From Aureococcus anophagefferens (taxonomy: Eukaryota > Sar > Pelagophyceae > Pelagomonadales > Pelagomonadaceae): a stretch of DNA of 64,000 bases. The position numbers and the translations under genes are program-made. Location of the stretch: assembly GCF_000186865.1 (NCBI RefSeq), contig NW_008705562.1, positions 1,157,192 to 1,221,191 on the forward strand, given 5' to 3'. The notes beneath the pieces are model-generated. The model did not search any database. It was not told the DNA's origin and was given only the letters and a program-made list of their open reading frames with translations. This document shows positions 52,701 through 59,307 of the stretch, one piece after another. Within the stretch, counting starts at the first letter, position 1. Every line of letters begins with the position of its first letter.

Positions 52701-53056
52701 TCTACGCGATGATGGCCTACGCGACGGAGAACCTCGAGGAGAAGGACGGCGTCTTCTCCGGCGAGATCTTCGGCTTCCTGCTCGTCGTCATCCTCGTCTC
52801 CGTGCTCTTCGTCTCCGTCTGGCTCGTCATCGTCTCGCACTTCGGCCACAAGCAGATCTCCATCTTCTTCTCCACGGCCAAGGACCGCGCGGAGCGCCGC
52901 CGGCGCGTCCTCGAGATGAGCAAGTCGTTCCGCAGGAGCGCCAGCGCCATCTTCTCCCGCTCCGACTCGGCCGCGCCCGCGGACGCCGCCGCGGGCGACG
53001 TCGACGCGGGCCCCGTGGAGGCGGCGGACGTGCCGCTGGACGAGGGCGGGGTGTAA
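46727..53056 (+). CDS. Large surface receptor-like membrane protein: FG-GAP repeats, cysteine-rich repeats, multi-pass C-terminus
   Basis: 2109 residues, single exon, signal peptide MRLAALAALGALAAG. Residues about 50-600 hold roughly ten FG-GAP/VCBS-type repeats with calcium-binding DVDGDGDLDMVAGDY-like loops, probably a beta-propeller. An EGF-like block near 605-690 (CNAPGPCRKAGLC, CECVVGFVGSQCEACQPGYF) follows, then about ten GCC2/GCC3 ephrin-receptor-like Cys repeats (CPPGTYSEENAATCTACDAG and variants) to about 1140, a spacer, and more repeats to about 1400. From about 1524 there are several membrane spans (IIGSVLVFAVVCLLCGALL, LVPFVFVVLIGVVCAL, FGFLLVVILVSVLFVSVWLV) around a large charged cytoplasmic loop. 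Similar architectures occur in algal and oomycete surface proteins of unknown function. Adhesion or sensing is inferred. Confidence 0.85.
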   Translation: MRLAALAALGALAAGDDAPAESFCALAAFDGCWGNYRTLGGAGIFAEATAQFYASPALADVDGDGDLDMVAGDYTGFVTYFRNIGTPTAPFFEAAAAEDDPFVLVFEASTVSAPAFADLDGDADADLVVGNFAGTFAYHENAGGNFVEREGHAVANVTVDVYSHATFGDLDGDLDLDLLCGDSSTSLKYYVNVGDARTPAFAPAVDDPFAEVYVSSRYGVPALADADGDGDLDLVVGDRAGDVQLLINVGSAAAPVFAPALTWQADAAAAAAGDNVFASVTVGDLDGDAYVDVVAGVGSGVLKAFLSRTFADPVPFAAVESVADPVLALEVLGPNENWAAPALGDWDGDGDLDMVVGAFEALVYVENVGAAAAPAFEVLERAAREYEARPNSTFADLAFFGNELKPALGDLDGDGDLDLVVGELTGELTYLRNDGGLLAEPVLLATPASHGRRAAPALGDVDGDGDLDLVVGDEDGWVYYYVNVGDATNAAFAEDEDTFWSVWSTAMATPALADVDGDGDLDVILGESFGDRNLADKLLYFENTGDVSAPEFLGEAAASPFAALEIRAKGGAPRPAPAVGDLDGDGDADVVFGVYDGALSLLVAGYCNAPGPCRKAGLCATSAAVFSQAKCECVVGFVGSQCEACQPGYFGPACDICPEGGDEDRAKPRITDTCGVKGSGRSRGTCDDTATGSGACECAAPFYGTSCDQGACPAGTVENAASAGVYYAATCDACPPGTYSEENAATCTACDAGRYSDAGAAACSFASAGSFVSSTGASAETPCAPGTYSAAGEDACTACDAGFYAPAGSAACAACAPGTYSGAGRGACDACPPRSYAAESGAASCAVADAGFFVADAGASAQATCPPGAYSGSGAASCTPCEAGRYAARGGESTCALSDAGYFVADAGADAQAPCPQGAFSGGGDVACEECAPGRFAGDEASTACALASAGSFVSKRGATREDACAAGRFSGSAATACADCAPGSYASKAGAAACALADAGYVVAKPGASKQVKCPPGARSGAAAARCEPCEPGAFAADAGATRCALAEAGHFVADAGAAAQEACPPGSFSGANAAACEPCAPGRHAEGAATASCAIALPGTFAASPGATAAGRCPAGRYSGAGALYCELCAEGSTSDAGASTCAPVDAGSQTAALSTVDVRVEGAVVLVDGVLDDSTRAAFAAALDASLGDTFSVVAADVAAAGRRRLGDGADVAFAATTVASLVPGESSDAALRRARNSFIIALRSAATTGRLQDALGDVAIDAERTAAAADAATASLASEPTRAAGALVVECPAGTYSTSGAVACVPCAPGTYADAAAMTSCKLAAPGSYVAAAGAAAATPCAAGTYSGSAATACAPCPEGSFVNETGSPNCLRCPAPTTTLVPGRAYCDACREGYYWDGRYFRDHGAAALAATRTQCAACCGRCGDACVGADETDCADCAAPGATLETLDLKKNFWRASAAADAVYRCHQLGACKGGANSSCARGHKGVLCGTCEAGHYHDSSLQACRDCGRKFNVSGENIIGSVLVFAVVCLLCGALLKRYGWTQIRAYFVEFFKELDVLHVYSNARKRQHKTKISKKRRREKRRELEEERSRAAADGSGSGSGSDSDGGDGLGELRTSGSKSSLGDGLATRTTAGGGAEQEEDATSGSVMTKLKIIISTYQIATSLPWTLPQVDFPKVFEDVLKLGSIVNLSLISFAKSECFGDITYFDKLLFTTLVPFVFVVLIGVVCALRMAYVPADQRTRVLYKGGYWIMFTLYVFVPGTSSYCFRYFSCASYEGYGGSRAYHVLRADPSIGCGSPAYAAWLPYVLCAMLVYPVGIPATFAALLWRLRDRLDPEVRAKLVGTNSRRVSLGAATELKERSAFGNLANPEDQEYLDAALERHREALRQLQKLEQRANDPALRPIRFLYEEFEPRCCMFIVYEILRRVFLTGCLVMFLPGSISQIAIGLLGTMISYRIYNYYRPYIEEDDNIISEVAQTQLVIIFFYAMMAYATENLEEKDGVFSGEIFGFLLVVILVSVLFVSVWLVIVSHFGHKQISIFFSTAKDRAERRRRVLEMSKSFRRSASAIFSRSDSAAPADAAAGDVDAGPVEAADVPLDEGGV

Positions 53057-53247
53057 GACCTGGGATGCTATCGGTGGGAGGGAGACTTCACATTCGCGGG
53101 TGGATTGCACCAATCCCGCGCGCGCGCTGGAAGCGCCTCTGAACGCTCGACCCGCCCAACTTCATCATGCCGGCACTCGAGCGGTCCGAATGGCGATGAA
53201 GCCTCTCTCGCGCGACCTCTAAGCTCTCTGCAGCAGCCTCTGAATAC

Positions 53248-55896
53248 ATGGAGAAGAACTACCTGCGCTACGTGAGCGCGTGGCACTGCGGCGTCATCGC
53301 GAGCCCGCGGTGCAATGTCGCCGTCGACGGCGAGGCCGGCGAGGTGATCTGCGGCTCCGTGCGCGACGTCGTGGCCTGGGCGCCGGGCACGGGCGAGCGG
53401 TCGCGCGTGTTCCGCGACGGCGAGGACGCCGGCGGCTTCGCGAGCTCGCCCCGCGACGGCCCGCGGGGCGAGGTCGTCTGCGTCGCGGCCGGCGCGCGGA
53501 ATCGCGTCGCCGCCGCGTACGGCTCGGGCCTCGTCCGCGCGTGGCGGAGCGCCGACGACGCGGCCCAGGGCGGCGNNNNNNNNNNNNNNNNNNNNNNNNN
53601 NNNNNNNNNNNNNNNNNNNNNNNNNTGCGCTGGTGCCCCGAGTCCGCCTGCGTGCTCGCCGGCGGCGCGAACGGCGACGTGCTCATCTTCGACGCCGTCG
53701 CGGAGCGCGGCGCGTGCCGGCTCCGGGGATCCCCCGGGCGTCACGGACCTGTGCTGCCTCGGGGACTGGGCCAAGGACTCCGGGCGCCTCGTCGTGACGA
53801 CGGCGCGCGACGGCCTCGTCAAGGTCTTCGACGTCGCGCTCCGCCACTGCCGCCAGACCTTGGCGGGCGCGGGCGGCGGCGTCGCCGTCGGCGTCGACTT
53901 CAGCGCCGTCGCGAACCGCGTCGCGACGGGCGCCGGCGACCGCGCGATCCGCCTCTGGGCCGTGGCCGACGCCGACGAGGCGCTGGCGCCGCGCGGCGAG
54001 GTGCCGCGGCGCGCGATGGACCCGTGCCAGGAGCTCCGGTTCTCGCCGAGCGGCCGCGAGCTCGTCTGCCTGAGCCACGGCCGCACGCTCGAGGTCTACG
54101 GGATGCGGTCCGGCGACGACGCGGCGAAGCGCGCGGCGAAGCGCCTGAAGCGCGGCCGCGGCGCGGACGGCGTCGCCGCGGCCGACGAGCTCGAGCTCTT
54201 GGCGCTCGTGACGTCGGAGCACCGCCTGCGGAGCGTCGCCGTCCTCGGCGCGACGGCGTCGACGCTGAGGCTCGTCGCGGCGACGCGCAGCGGCGTGCTC
54301 GAGCGCCACGACGTACGCGTGGCGGAGAAGCGGAGGAGCGGCGCGCCGGACGCGGCGGAGACGCTCGCGCGGACGCTGGAGCTCCCGGGCCACCGGTCCG
54401 CGGTCCGCGGCGTCGCGCTGAGCCCCGACGGCGACGCCGTCGCGACGGCGTCGCAGCACGCGGTCAAGGTCTGGTCCGCGGCGCCGGACACGGCGCCCGT
54501 GCTCTTCCGCACGCTCGCGACGAAGCGACTCGCGCTCTGCGTCGCGTTCCTCCCCGGCGGCGGCCCGCTGCTGGCGGGCTTCAAGGACGGGAGCGTCGTG
54601 GCCTACGACGTCGCGAGCGGCGACGGCGACGAGCTCTTCGACGACGCGGGCGACAAGGCCCACGCGGGGAGCGTCTTCGCCATCGACGCGTCCACGTCCG
54701 CCGTCGCCGGCGCGTTGAGCGTCGTCACGGCCGGCGCGGACACGGACGCGAAGCTCTGGACCTACGCCGACGGCGCCTTCGCCCACGCCAAGACGCTCGA
54801 CGTCGGCGAGGAGTGCCTCGCGGCCCGGTTCGTGCGCGACGCGCGGGGCAAGCGCGACGGCTTCGTCTGCCTGGCGACGTTGGACAACTGCGTCCGCGTC
54901 GTCTTCGCGGACACGTTCAAGTTCAAGGTGTCGCTCTACGGCCACTCCCTCGCGTGCCTCTGCCTCGACGGGTCCTCGGACGGCAAGCTCCTCGCGACGG
55001 GCGGCGCGGACAAGACGATGAAGCTCTGGGGCCTGGAGTTCGGGGACCTCCGCCATTCCGCGCTCGCGCACGACGACGCGGTGACGGCCTTGGTCTTCCT
55101 CCGGGGCACGCACTACGCCATGACGGCCTCCAAGGACGGCAGCGTGAAGCAGTGGGACTGCGACCACCAGGACAATCCCCTCGTCCAGACCTTCAAGCGC
55201 GGCCACTGCGCCGAGGTCTGGGCCCTGTGCGCCGCGCTCGACGGGTCCGCGGTCTACTCGGCGGGCGCGGACCGGTCGCTGCGGTGCTGGACGCGCACGG
55301 ACGAGCCCGTCTTCGCATCCGAGGAGCAGGAGGCGGCGTTGGACCTCAAGCTCGACGCGCTCGACGCCGGGGTCCCCGCCGCGGAGCCCTCGAAGCACGT
55401 CGCGCCCGCGCGGTCGTCGGCGACGGCGCAAAAGGGCGCGGAGCGCCTCGCGGAGGCGTTGGAGTTGGCCCAGGGCGAGGCGGCCCTGGCCAAGGCGAGC
55501 GACACCCACCGGCCGTCGCCCATGATGCTCGGGCTCGCGCCGACGGCCTACGTGCTCGACCGGCTCGCGACGTTGAAGACCGCGGATCTCGAGCCGTGCC
55601 TCCTCGTGCTCCCCGTGGATTTGGTCGCGGTGCTGCTGACCTTCCTCGCCGACGCCCTCGACGGCGACGGCGCCCTCGACGTCGAGCTCTGCGCCCGCGC
55701 GGCCGTCTTCGCGCTCCAGCTCCACGCGGCCGCCGTCGCCGCGCACGAGCCGCTCCGCCGGCCGCTCGTGACGCTCAAGGCCGCGCTCCGCCGCCGCCTC
55801 GCGGCCGAGACCCAGCTCTACGGCCGCAACCTCGCCGGCGTGCGCATCGCGGGCCTCCGCGCCGAGGACGCCGCGCCCGCGCGCCTCGAGTCCTAA
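53248..55896 (+). CDS. WDR3: WDR3/UTP12 (Dip2), U3 snoRNP SSU-processome protein
   Basis: About 880 residues of WD40 repeats with a gap and one frame change. The N-terminus (MEKNYLRYVSAWHCGVIAS) matches the conserved QYLRY start of WDR3. The block GGADKTMKLWGLEFGDLRHS, AHDDAVTALVF, ASKDGSVKQWDCDHQ, DRSLRCWTRTDEPVFASEEQE matches WDR3's second propeller closely. The C-terminal Dip2/Utp12 domain (LLVLPVDLVAVLLTFLADAL, YGRNLAGVRI) completes it. By family it is a UTP-B component needed for 18S rRNA processing in the nucleolus. The correct frame after the gap (CPESACVLAGGANGDVLIFD) must shift by one base near 53,730, in a C-run, to reach GVTDLCCLGDW: an assembly error or a real mutation. Confidence 0.88.
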   Translation: MEKNYLRYVSAWHCGVIASPRCNVAVDGEAGEVICGSVRDVVAWAPGTGERSRVFRDGEDAGGFASSPRDGPRGEVVCVAAGARNRVAAAYGSGLVRAWRSADDAAQGGXXXXXXXXXXXXXXXXXCAGAPSPPACSPAARTATCSSSTPSRSAARAGSGDPPGVTDLCCLGDWAKDSGRLVVTTARDGLVKVFDVALRHCRQTLAGAGGGVAVGVDFSAVANRVATGAGDRAIRLWAVADADEALAPRGEVPRRAMDPCQELRFSPSGRELVCLSHGRTLEVYGMRSGDDAAKRAAKRLKRGRGADGVAAADELELLALVTSEHRLRSVAVLGATASTLRLVAATRSGVLERHDVRVAEKRRSGAPDAAETLARTLELPGHRSAVRGVALSPDGDAVATASQHAVKVWSAAPDTAPVLFRTLATKRLALCVAFLPGGGPLLAGFKDGSVVAYDVASGDGDELFDDAGDKAHAGSVFAIDASTSAVAGALSVVTAGADTDAKLWTYADGAFAHAKTLDVGEECLAARFVRDARGKRDGFVCLATLDNCVRVVFADTFKFKVSLYGHSLACLCLDGSSDGKLLATGGADKTMKLWGLEFGDLRHSALAHDDAVTALVFLRGTHYAMTASKDGSVKQWDCDHQDNPLVQTFKRGHCAEVWALCAALDGSAVYSAGADRSLRCWTRTDEPVFASEEQEAALDLKLDALDAGVPAAEPSKHVAPARSSATAQKGAERLAEALELAQGEAALAKASDTHRPSPMMLGLAPTAYVLDRLATLKTADLEPCLLVLPVDLVAVLLTFLADALDGDGALDVELCARAAVFALQLHAAAVAAHEPLRRPLVTLKAALRRRLAAETQLYGRNLAGVRIAGLRAEDAAPARLES
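53576..53625. other. Assembly gap (50 N)
   Basis: Fifty Ns lie in the first propeller of WDR3. The downstream frame slips again just after the gap, which suggests local assembly or sequence error. Confidence 0.98.
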
Positions 55897-55934
55897 CAAG
55901 CGTAGCTGCGACGTCGCTCGTGTCCTACGCGCTA

Positions 55935-57232
55935 TTAGACGGGCTCCTCCTCGGGCAGGAACATGGCGACCTTTTCCATCTCCGTGAGGGCCTCGCTCGC
56001 GAGCTGGGGCGGCGGCCGCGTCGGCCGCGCCGGCGACGCGTAGGAGCCGCGGGGCCCCGCCTTCTTCGGGGACGTGGAGAAGTCGGGCGCGCCCTCGCGG
56101 AGGCTCGCGAAGAAGTTCGCGTCGACGCCGGTGCACTTGACGTTGGCCACGGAGTCGGGCCGCAGGATCCAGGACCCGCGCGCGCGCTCGCCGGCGTACT
56201 CCTCGTGCTTCATGGGGCTCGCGTTCGTCATGTCGAGCTTGGACCTACCAAGTGCGACGGGGTCGGATTTCTTCACATCTTCAGGCGAAATTCACGCGAA
56301 AAAACACTCCTGTCGCTCGACGCTGGCTTGGACGTGTGGTGCGCGAAGGCGACGGGCTCGTCGTTCCGGTCCGCGCGGTCCCTAATGCGGCGCCGGCTCT
56401 GCACGGTCTCGCTGGCCCAGCGGCCCGCGGCGCCCGGAGTGCGGCTCCCGCTGTCGGAGCGCGTCGCCGCGTCCTCGAAGTCGAGCGCGGCGCGCGGCGA
56501 CGCGGCGGCGGCGTCCCCGGCGGCGTCCGCGGCGGCGTCCCCGGCGGCGTCCCCGGCGGCCGGCGGCGGCGGCGGCCGCGCCGCGCCGTCGCGCGACGAC
56601 GCCGCGATGGTCTCCGCGAGGCGCCGGGCGACGGCGTCCTGGTGGACCTCGAGCTCGGCGATGCGCACGCGCGAGAGCCGCGCCTCGGCGCCTGTGTGGA
56701 AATCAACCAGTGGAACGCCCTGTCCAGCAAAACTTCAAACCTCTCTATCTCGATCAAATCGAAGTCGATTCGGCTGATTTTTGGACGAATCGATTGCTCT
56801 CGTCGAGTTCTCGAAGCACAGCCAAAGATCTTGCGTCGAAACGGTCGCATACGCGTACATTGAAGTCGGCTTGAATATTTGATTTCCACACAGCTCGGCG
56901 CGGCACTCGTCGCGCTCGAGCCGCAGCGCGTCGCGGTCCGACTCGAGCCGCGACACCGTCGCCGCGAGGTCCGCGATGGCCGCGCCGCTCTCGACCTTGA
57001 CGCGCCGCAACAGGGCGCGCAGCGTCTCGTTCTCGCGCTGGAAGCGCTGCGCCGTCTCGATGAGCTCGCCGAGCTCGCCGGAGGCCGCGGCCTCCTCGAC
57101 GCGGCCGCCGTGCAGGCGCCGCTGGCGCGCCGTCTCCCGGATGGCCAACCGCACGCCGTCGGCCTGGCCCGTGCACGAGTCCTTGTAGGACTTGGCGAAG
57201 CGCCGCGACCCCGTCGGCGGCGCGAAGCTCAT
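55935..57232 (-). CDS. Coiled-coil protein with two transposon-derived introns
   Basis: Three exons on the minus strand: 57232-56902, 56691-56334 and 56244-55935, 332 residues. It starts MSFAPPTGSRRFAKSYKDS. Exon 1 and the start of exon 2 form a continuous coiled coil (AQRFQRENETLRALLRRVKV, LESDRDALRLERDECRAEAR, LSRVRIAELEVHQDAVARRL). A low-complexity Ala/Pro tract and a C-terminal region (KHEEYAGERARGSWILRPDS, NFFASLREGAPDF) follow. Splicing was chosen because removal of both duplicated-target introns leaves one frame from start to stop. Function is unknown; a cytoskeletal or flagellar role is possible. The start lies 180 bp from the divergent gene at 57412. Confidence 0.78.
56245..56325 (-). 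mobile_element. Short insert with 8-bp target duplication forming an 89-nt intron
   Basis: The 81-bp insert lies between perfect duplicates GCTTGGAC (56237-56244 and 56326-56333; GTCCAAGC in the coding sense). The intron 56245-56333 starts GT in the duplicate and ends AG in the insert, as introners do, and joins exons as HHTS to KLDM. The insert lacks the termini of families A and B. Only a subterminal inverted match (GAGCGACAGG against GTGCGACGGG) is visible. It may be a third, short introner type or a deleted one. Confidence 0.72.
56692..56893 (-). mobile_element. Introner element, family A, with GC donor
   Basis: The 202-bp element has perfect 15-bp inverted termini (CTGTGTGGAAATCAA on the coding strand) between perfect duplicates CTCGGCGC (56684-56691 and 56894-56901; GCGCCGAG in the coding sense). 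The intron 56692-56901 therefore starts with GC, taken from the duplicate, and ends AG in the element. Splicing restores RDECRAEAR in frame. No GT alternative gives an exact repair. Confidence 0.93.
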
Positions 57233-57411
57233 AACGTTATGGACCACTCGTGGGCTGCCCGTGCCGGGTGCAATAATTCAGTAATAATCAGCTTTAGCCT
57301 GGATTGATTGCTCTCTCGGTCACGAAACGGCAGCATCGGAGCGTCTCGTCTTCCGGCGTCGCTGCGGCTGGTGCGCGCGGCACCGCACGGCGGCTCCGCC
57401 GCGCGGGCGCC

Positions 57412-59211
57412 ATGGGCGGGCAGCAGGACAAGTTCGCCGTGGCGCCGGACTCGACGGCCGTGATCAGCGACCACACGCCCATCTTCGGCTGCTTCGAGGA
57501 GGGTGCCAACGGCCTCAGCGGCGAGGAGGCCTGCGCCCACCGGGACCGCATCGCGTCCTACTTCGTGCGGCGCGTCGTGCCCAGCGGCGGGTCCATCTTC
57601 AGCCACAAGGTCGGGCTGCGGGACCTCGTCATCGTCGAGAAGGGCGGGCTGCGCATGGTGAGCTACGCGGCGGGCTCATCGAACGCGCGCGACAGCGCCA
57701 AGAACGAGACGGTCATCAAGGTCGTCGGCGAGAACGAGATGCTGGGGCTCGTGGAGCTCGTGGAGAACGTGGAGCAGGAGGCCGACGAGGCCACGGGCAG
57801 GATGCCGACGGACGTGCTCGCGCAGGGCAAGACGTACCTCCTCGTGCTGAGCCAGGACAAGTACACGACGGAGATGATGGCGAAGCGCGACGCCGACGTC
57901 GCCTGCGGCCTCTTCTGCGACAATTTGGTGAACCTGACCAAGGACAAGGTCCTCGCGTGGCTCAACAAGGTGAGCGTGCTCCAGTCGCTCGGCGAGCCCG
58001 CGCTCCGGAAGCTCGCGGACGTGGCCCACTTCCGGTCCCTGCCCGGGGGCAAGGTCGTGCTCAAGCAGGGCGACCGCGCGGAGCGGCTCCACGTCATCCT
58101 CTCCGGGTCGCTGGACGTCGCGTGCAAGAGCGACATGCGGAAGACGATCGTCGGCCAGCGCGACTCGACGACGCACGACGGCAAGAAGCAGGTCGTCGTC
58201 GGGAACCTCCACGAGGGCGACTTCTTCGGCGAGAGCGCGCTGCTGAGCACGGAAGACTCGGAGCGCGGCGCCGTGCCGCTGACGTCGACGGCGTCGGTGC
58301 TCTCGACGACGCAGTGCCTCTTCATCTACTTCGACACGCAGGAGCTCCGCGCGCGCCTCGAGGAGATGCCCGAGGTCATGGAAAAGATCAACGCCTACAT
58401 CAAGAACCGGCTCACGGGCCAGCTCCTGGCCATGAACCTGTCGCTCTTCGAGGCGATGCGCCCCGCGTCCGTCGCGCTCTTCACGGCGAACCTCGTCGTC
58501 CAGACCTTCAACGACGGCGAGACCGTCTTCGCCAAGGGGTCCAAGGGCACGGACTTTTACGTGCTGATCCAGGGGTCCGTGGAGATCGCCGTCGACGAGG
58601 ACGAGAAGATCGTGCTCGACAAGAAGGGCTCCTACTTCGGGGAGCTGGCCCTGATCCGCGAGGAGCCCCGGGCCGCGGCGGTCAAGGCCATCGGCGCGAC
58701 GATCCTCGCGCGCATCTCGGGCGCGAACTTCAAGAAGCTCTGCCTCGGGTCGCCGTCCGTCGCCGCGGAGTTCGAGATCAAGGCGCTGGGCTCCAAGGCG
58801 TCCGTCGGCGCCATGCTCGTGCACCCGCGCACGGCGCCGCTCCTCAAGGCGTCGCTCGACAAGGAGCTCGCGACGGAGAACTACGAGTGCTGGGACGCGA
58901 TCGAGGCGTTCCGCTCCGCGGCCGAGACCGCGGCCGACGACGCGCTCGCGGCGCAGGCGCTGGGCATCTACAAAAAATGGATCGACACGACGACCGACGA
59001 CCAGGTGAATCTGTCCGGCAAGGTGACGCGGGCCCTGAAGACCTACTTCGACGGCGCCAAGCCCGCGGACCGGCCGCCCGTCTCCGTCTTCGACGGCACG
59101 CAGAAGTGCATCTCCAACAACCTCAAGGGCAACCTCCAGCGCTTCTGCGTGACGGCCGACTACAAGAAGTTCCTCGGCGAGCTCAACGTCTACAAGAAGG
59201 GCAGGAAGTAA
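57412..59211 (+). CDS. Triple cyclic-nucleotide-binding domain protein with C-terminal RGS domain
   Basis: 599 residues from the Met of MGGQQDKFAVAPDS. Three cNMP-binding-type barrels are visible, near residues 30-150, 180-340 and 350-460. The second has LPGGKVVLKQGDRAERLHVI and GDFFGESALL. The third has the best phosphate-binding cassette, FGELALIREEPRAAAVKA, with the Glu and Arg that bind cyclic nucleotide. The first is degenerate (VVPSGGSIFSHKVGLRDLVI). The C-terminus (SLDKELATENYECWDAIEAF, YKKWIDTT, LQRFCVTADYKKFLGEL) is an RGS domain. This combines a cAMP/cGMP sensor with a GTPase-activating module for G-alpha proteins. There is no kinase domain and no membrane span. It could link cyclic nucleotides to G-protein signalling, perhaps in the flagellum; that is inferred. 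Confidence 0.85.
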   Translation: MGGQQDKFAVAPDSTAVISDHTPIFGCFEEGANGLSGEEACAHRDRIASYFVRRVVPSGGSIFSHKVGLRDLVIVEKGGLRMVSYAAGSSNARDSAKNETVIKVVGENEMLGLVELVENVEQEADEATGRMPTDVLAQGKTYLLVLSQDKYTTEMMAKRDADVACGLFCDNLVNLTKDKVLAWLNKVSVLQSLGEPALRKLADVAHFRSLPGGKVVLKQGDRAERLHVILSGSLDVACKSDMRKTIVGQRDSTTHDGKKQVVVGNLHEGDFFGESALLSTEDSERGAVPLTSTASVLSTTQCLFIYFDTQELRARLEEMPEVMEKINAYIKNRLTGQLLAMNLSLFEAMRPASVALFTANLVVQTFNDGETVFAKGSKGTDFYVLIQGSVEIAVDEDEKIVLDKKGSYFGELALIREEPRAAAVKAIGATILARISGANFKKLCLGSPSVAAEFEIKALGSKASVGAMLVHPRTAPLLKASLDKELATENYECWDAIEAFRSAAETAADDALAAQALGIYKKWIDTTTDDQVNLSGKVTRALKTYFDGAKPADRPPVSVFDGTQKCISNNLKGNLQRFCVTADYKKFLGELNVYKKGRK

Positions 59212-59307
59212 GGACTTGGAAGGTTGGTGCGGGGGAGGGAGGCGGGGGGGGGGGGGGGGGAGCGAATCTTCCTCGAGTCATTGCGCGCCGTCGTCCGCCC
59301 CGCCCTC

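Noticed and set aside
59240..59265. Poly-G run as a G-quadruplex regulatory site
   Set aside because: A bare homopolymer upstream of the FN3 gene. Length may be a sequencing artefact and no other evidence supports function.
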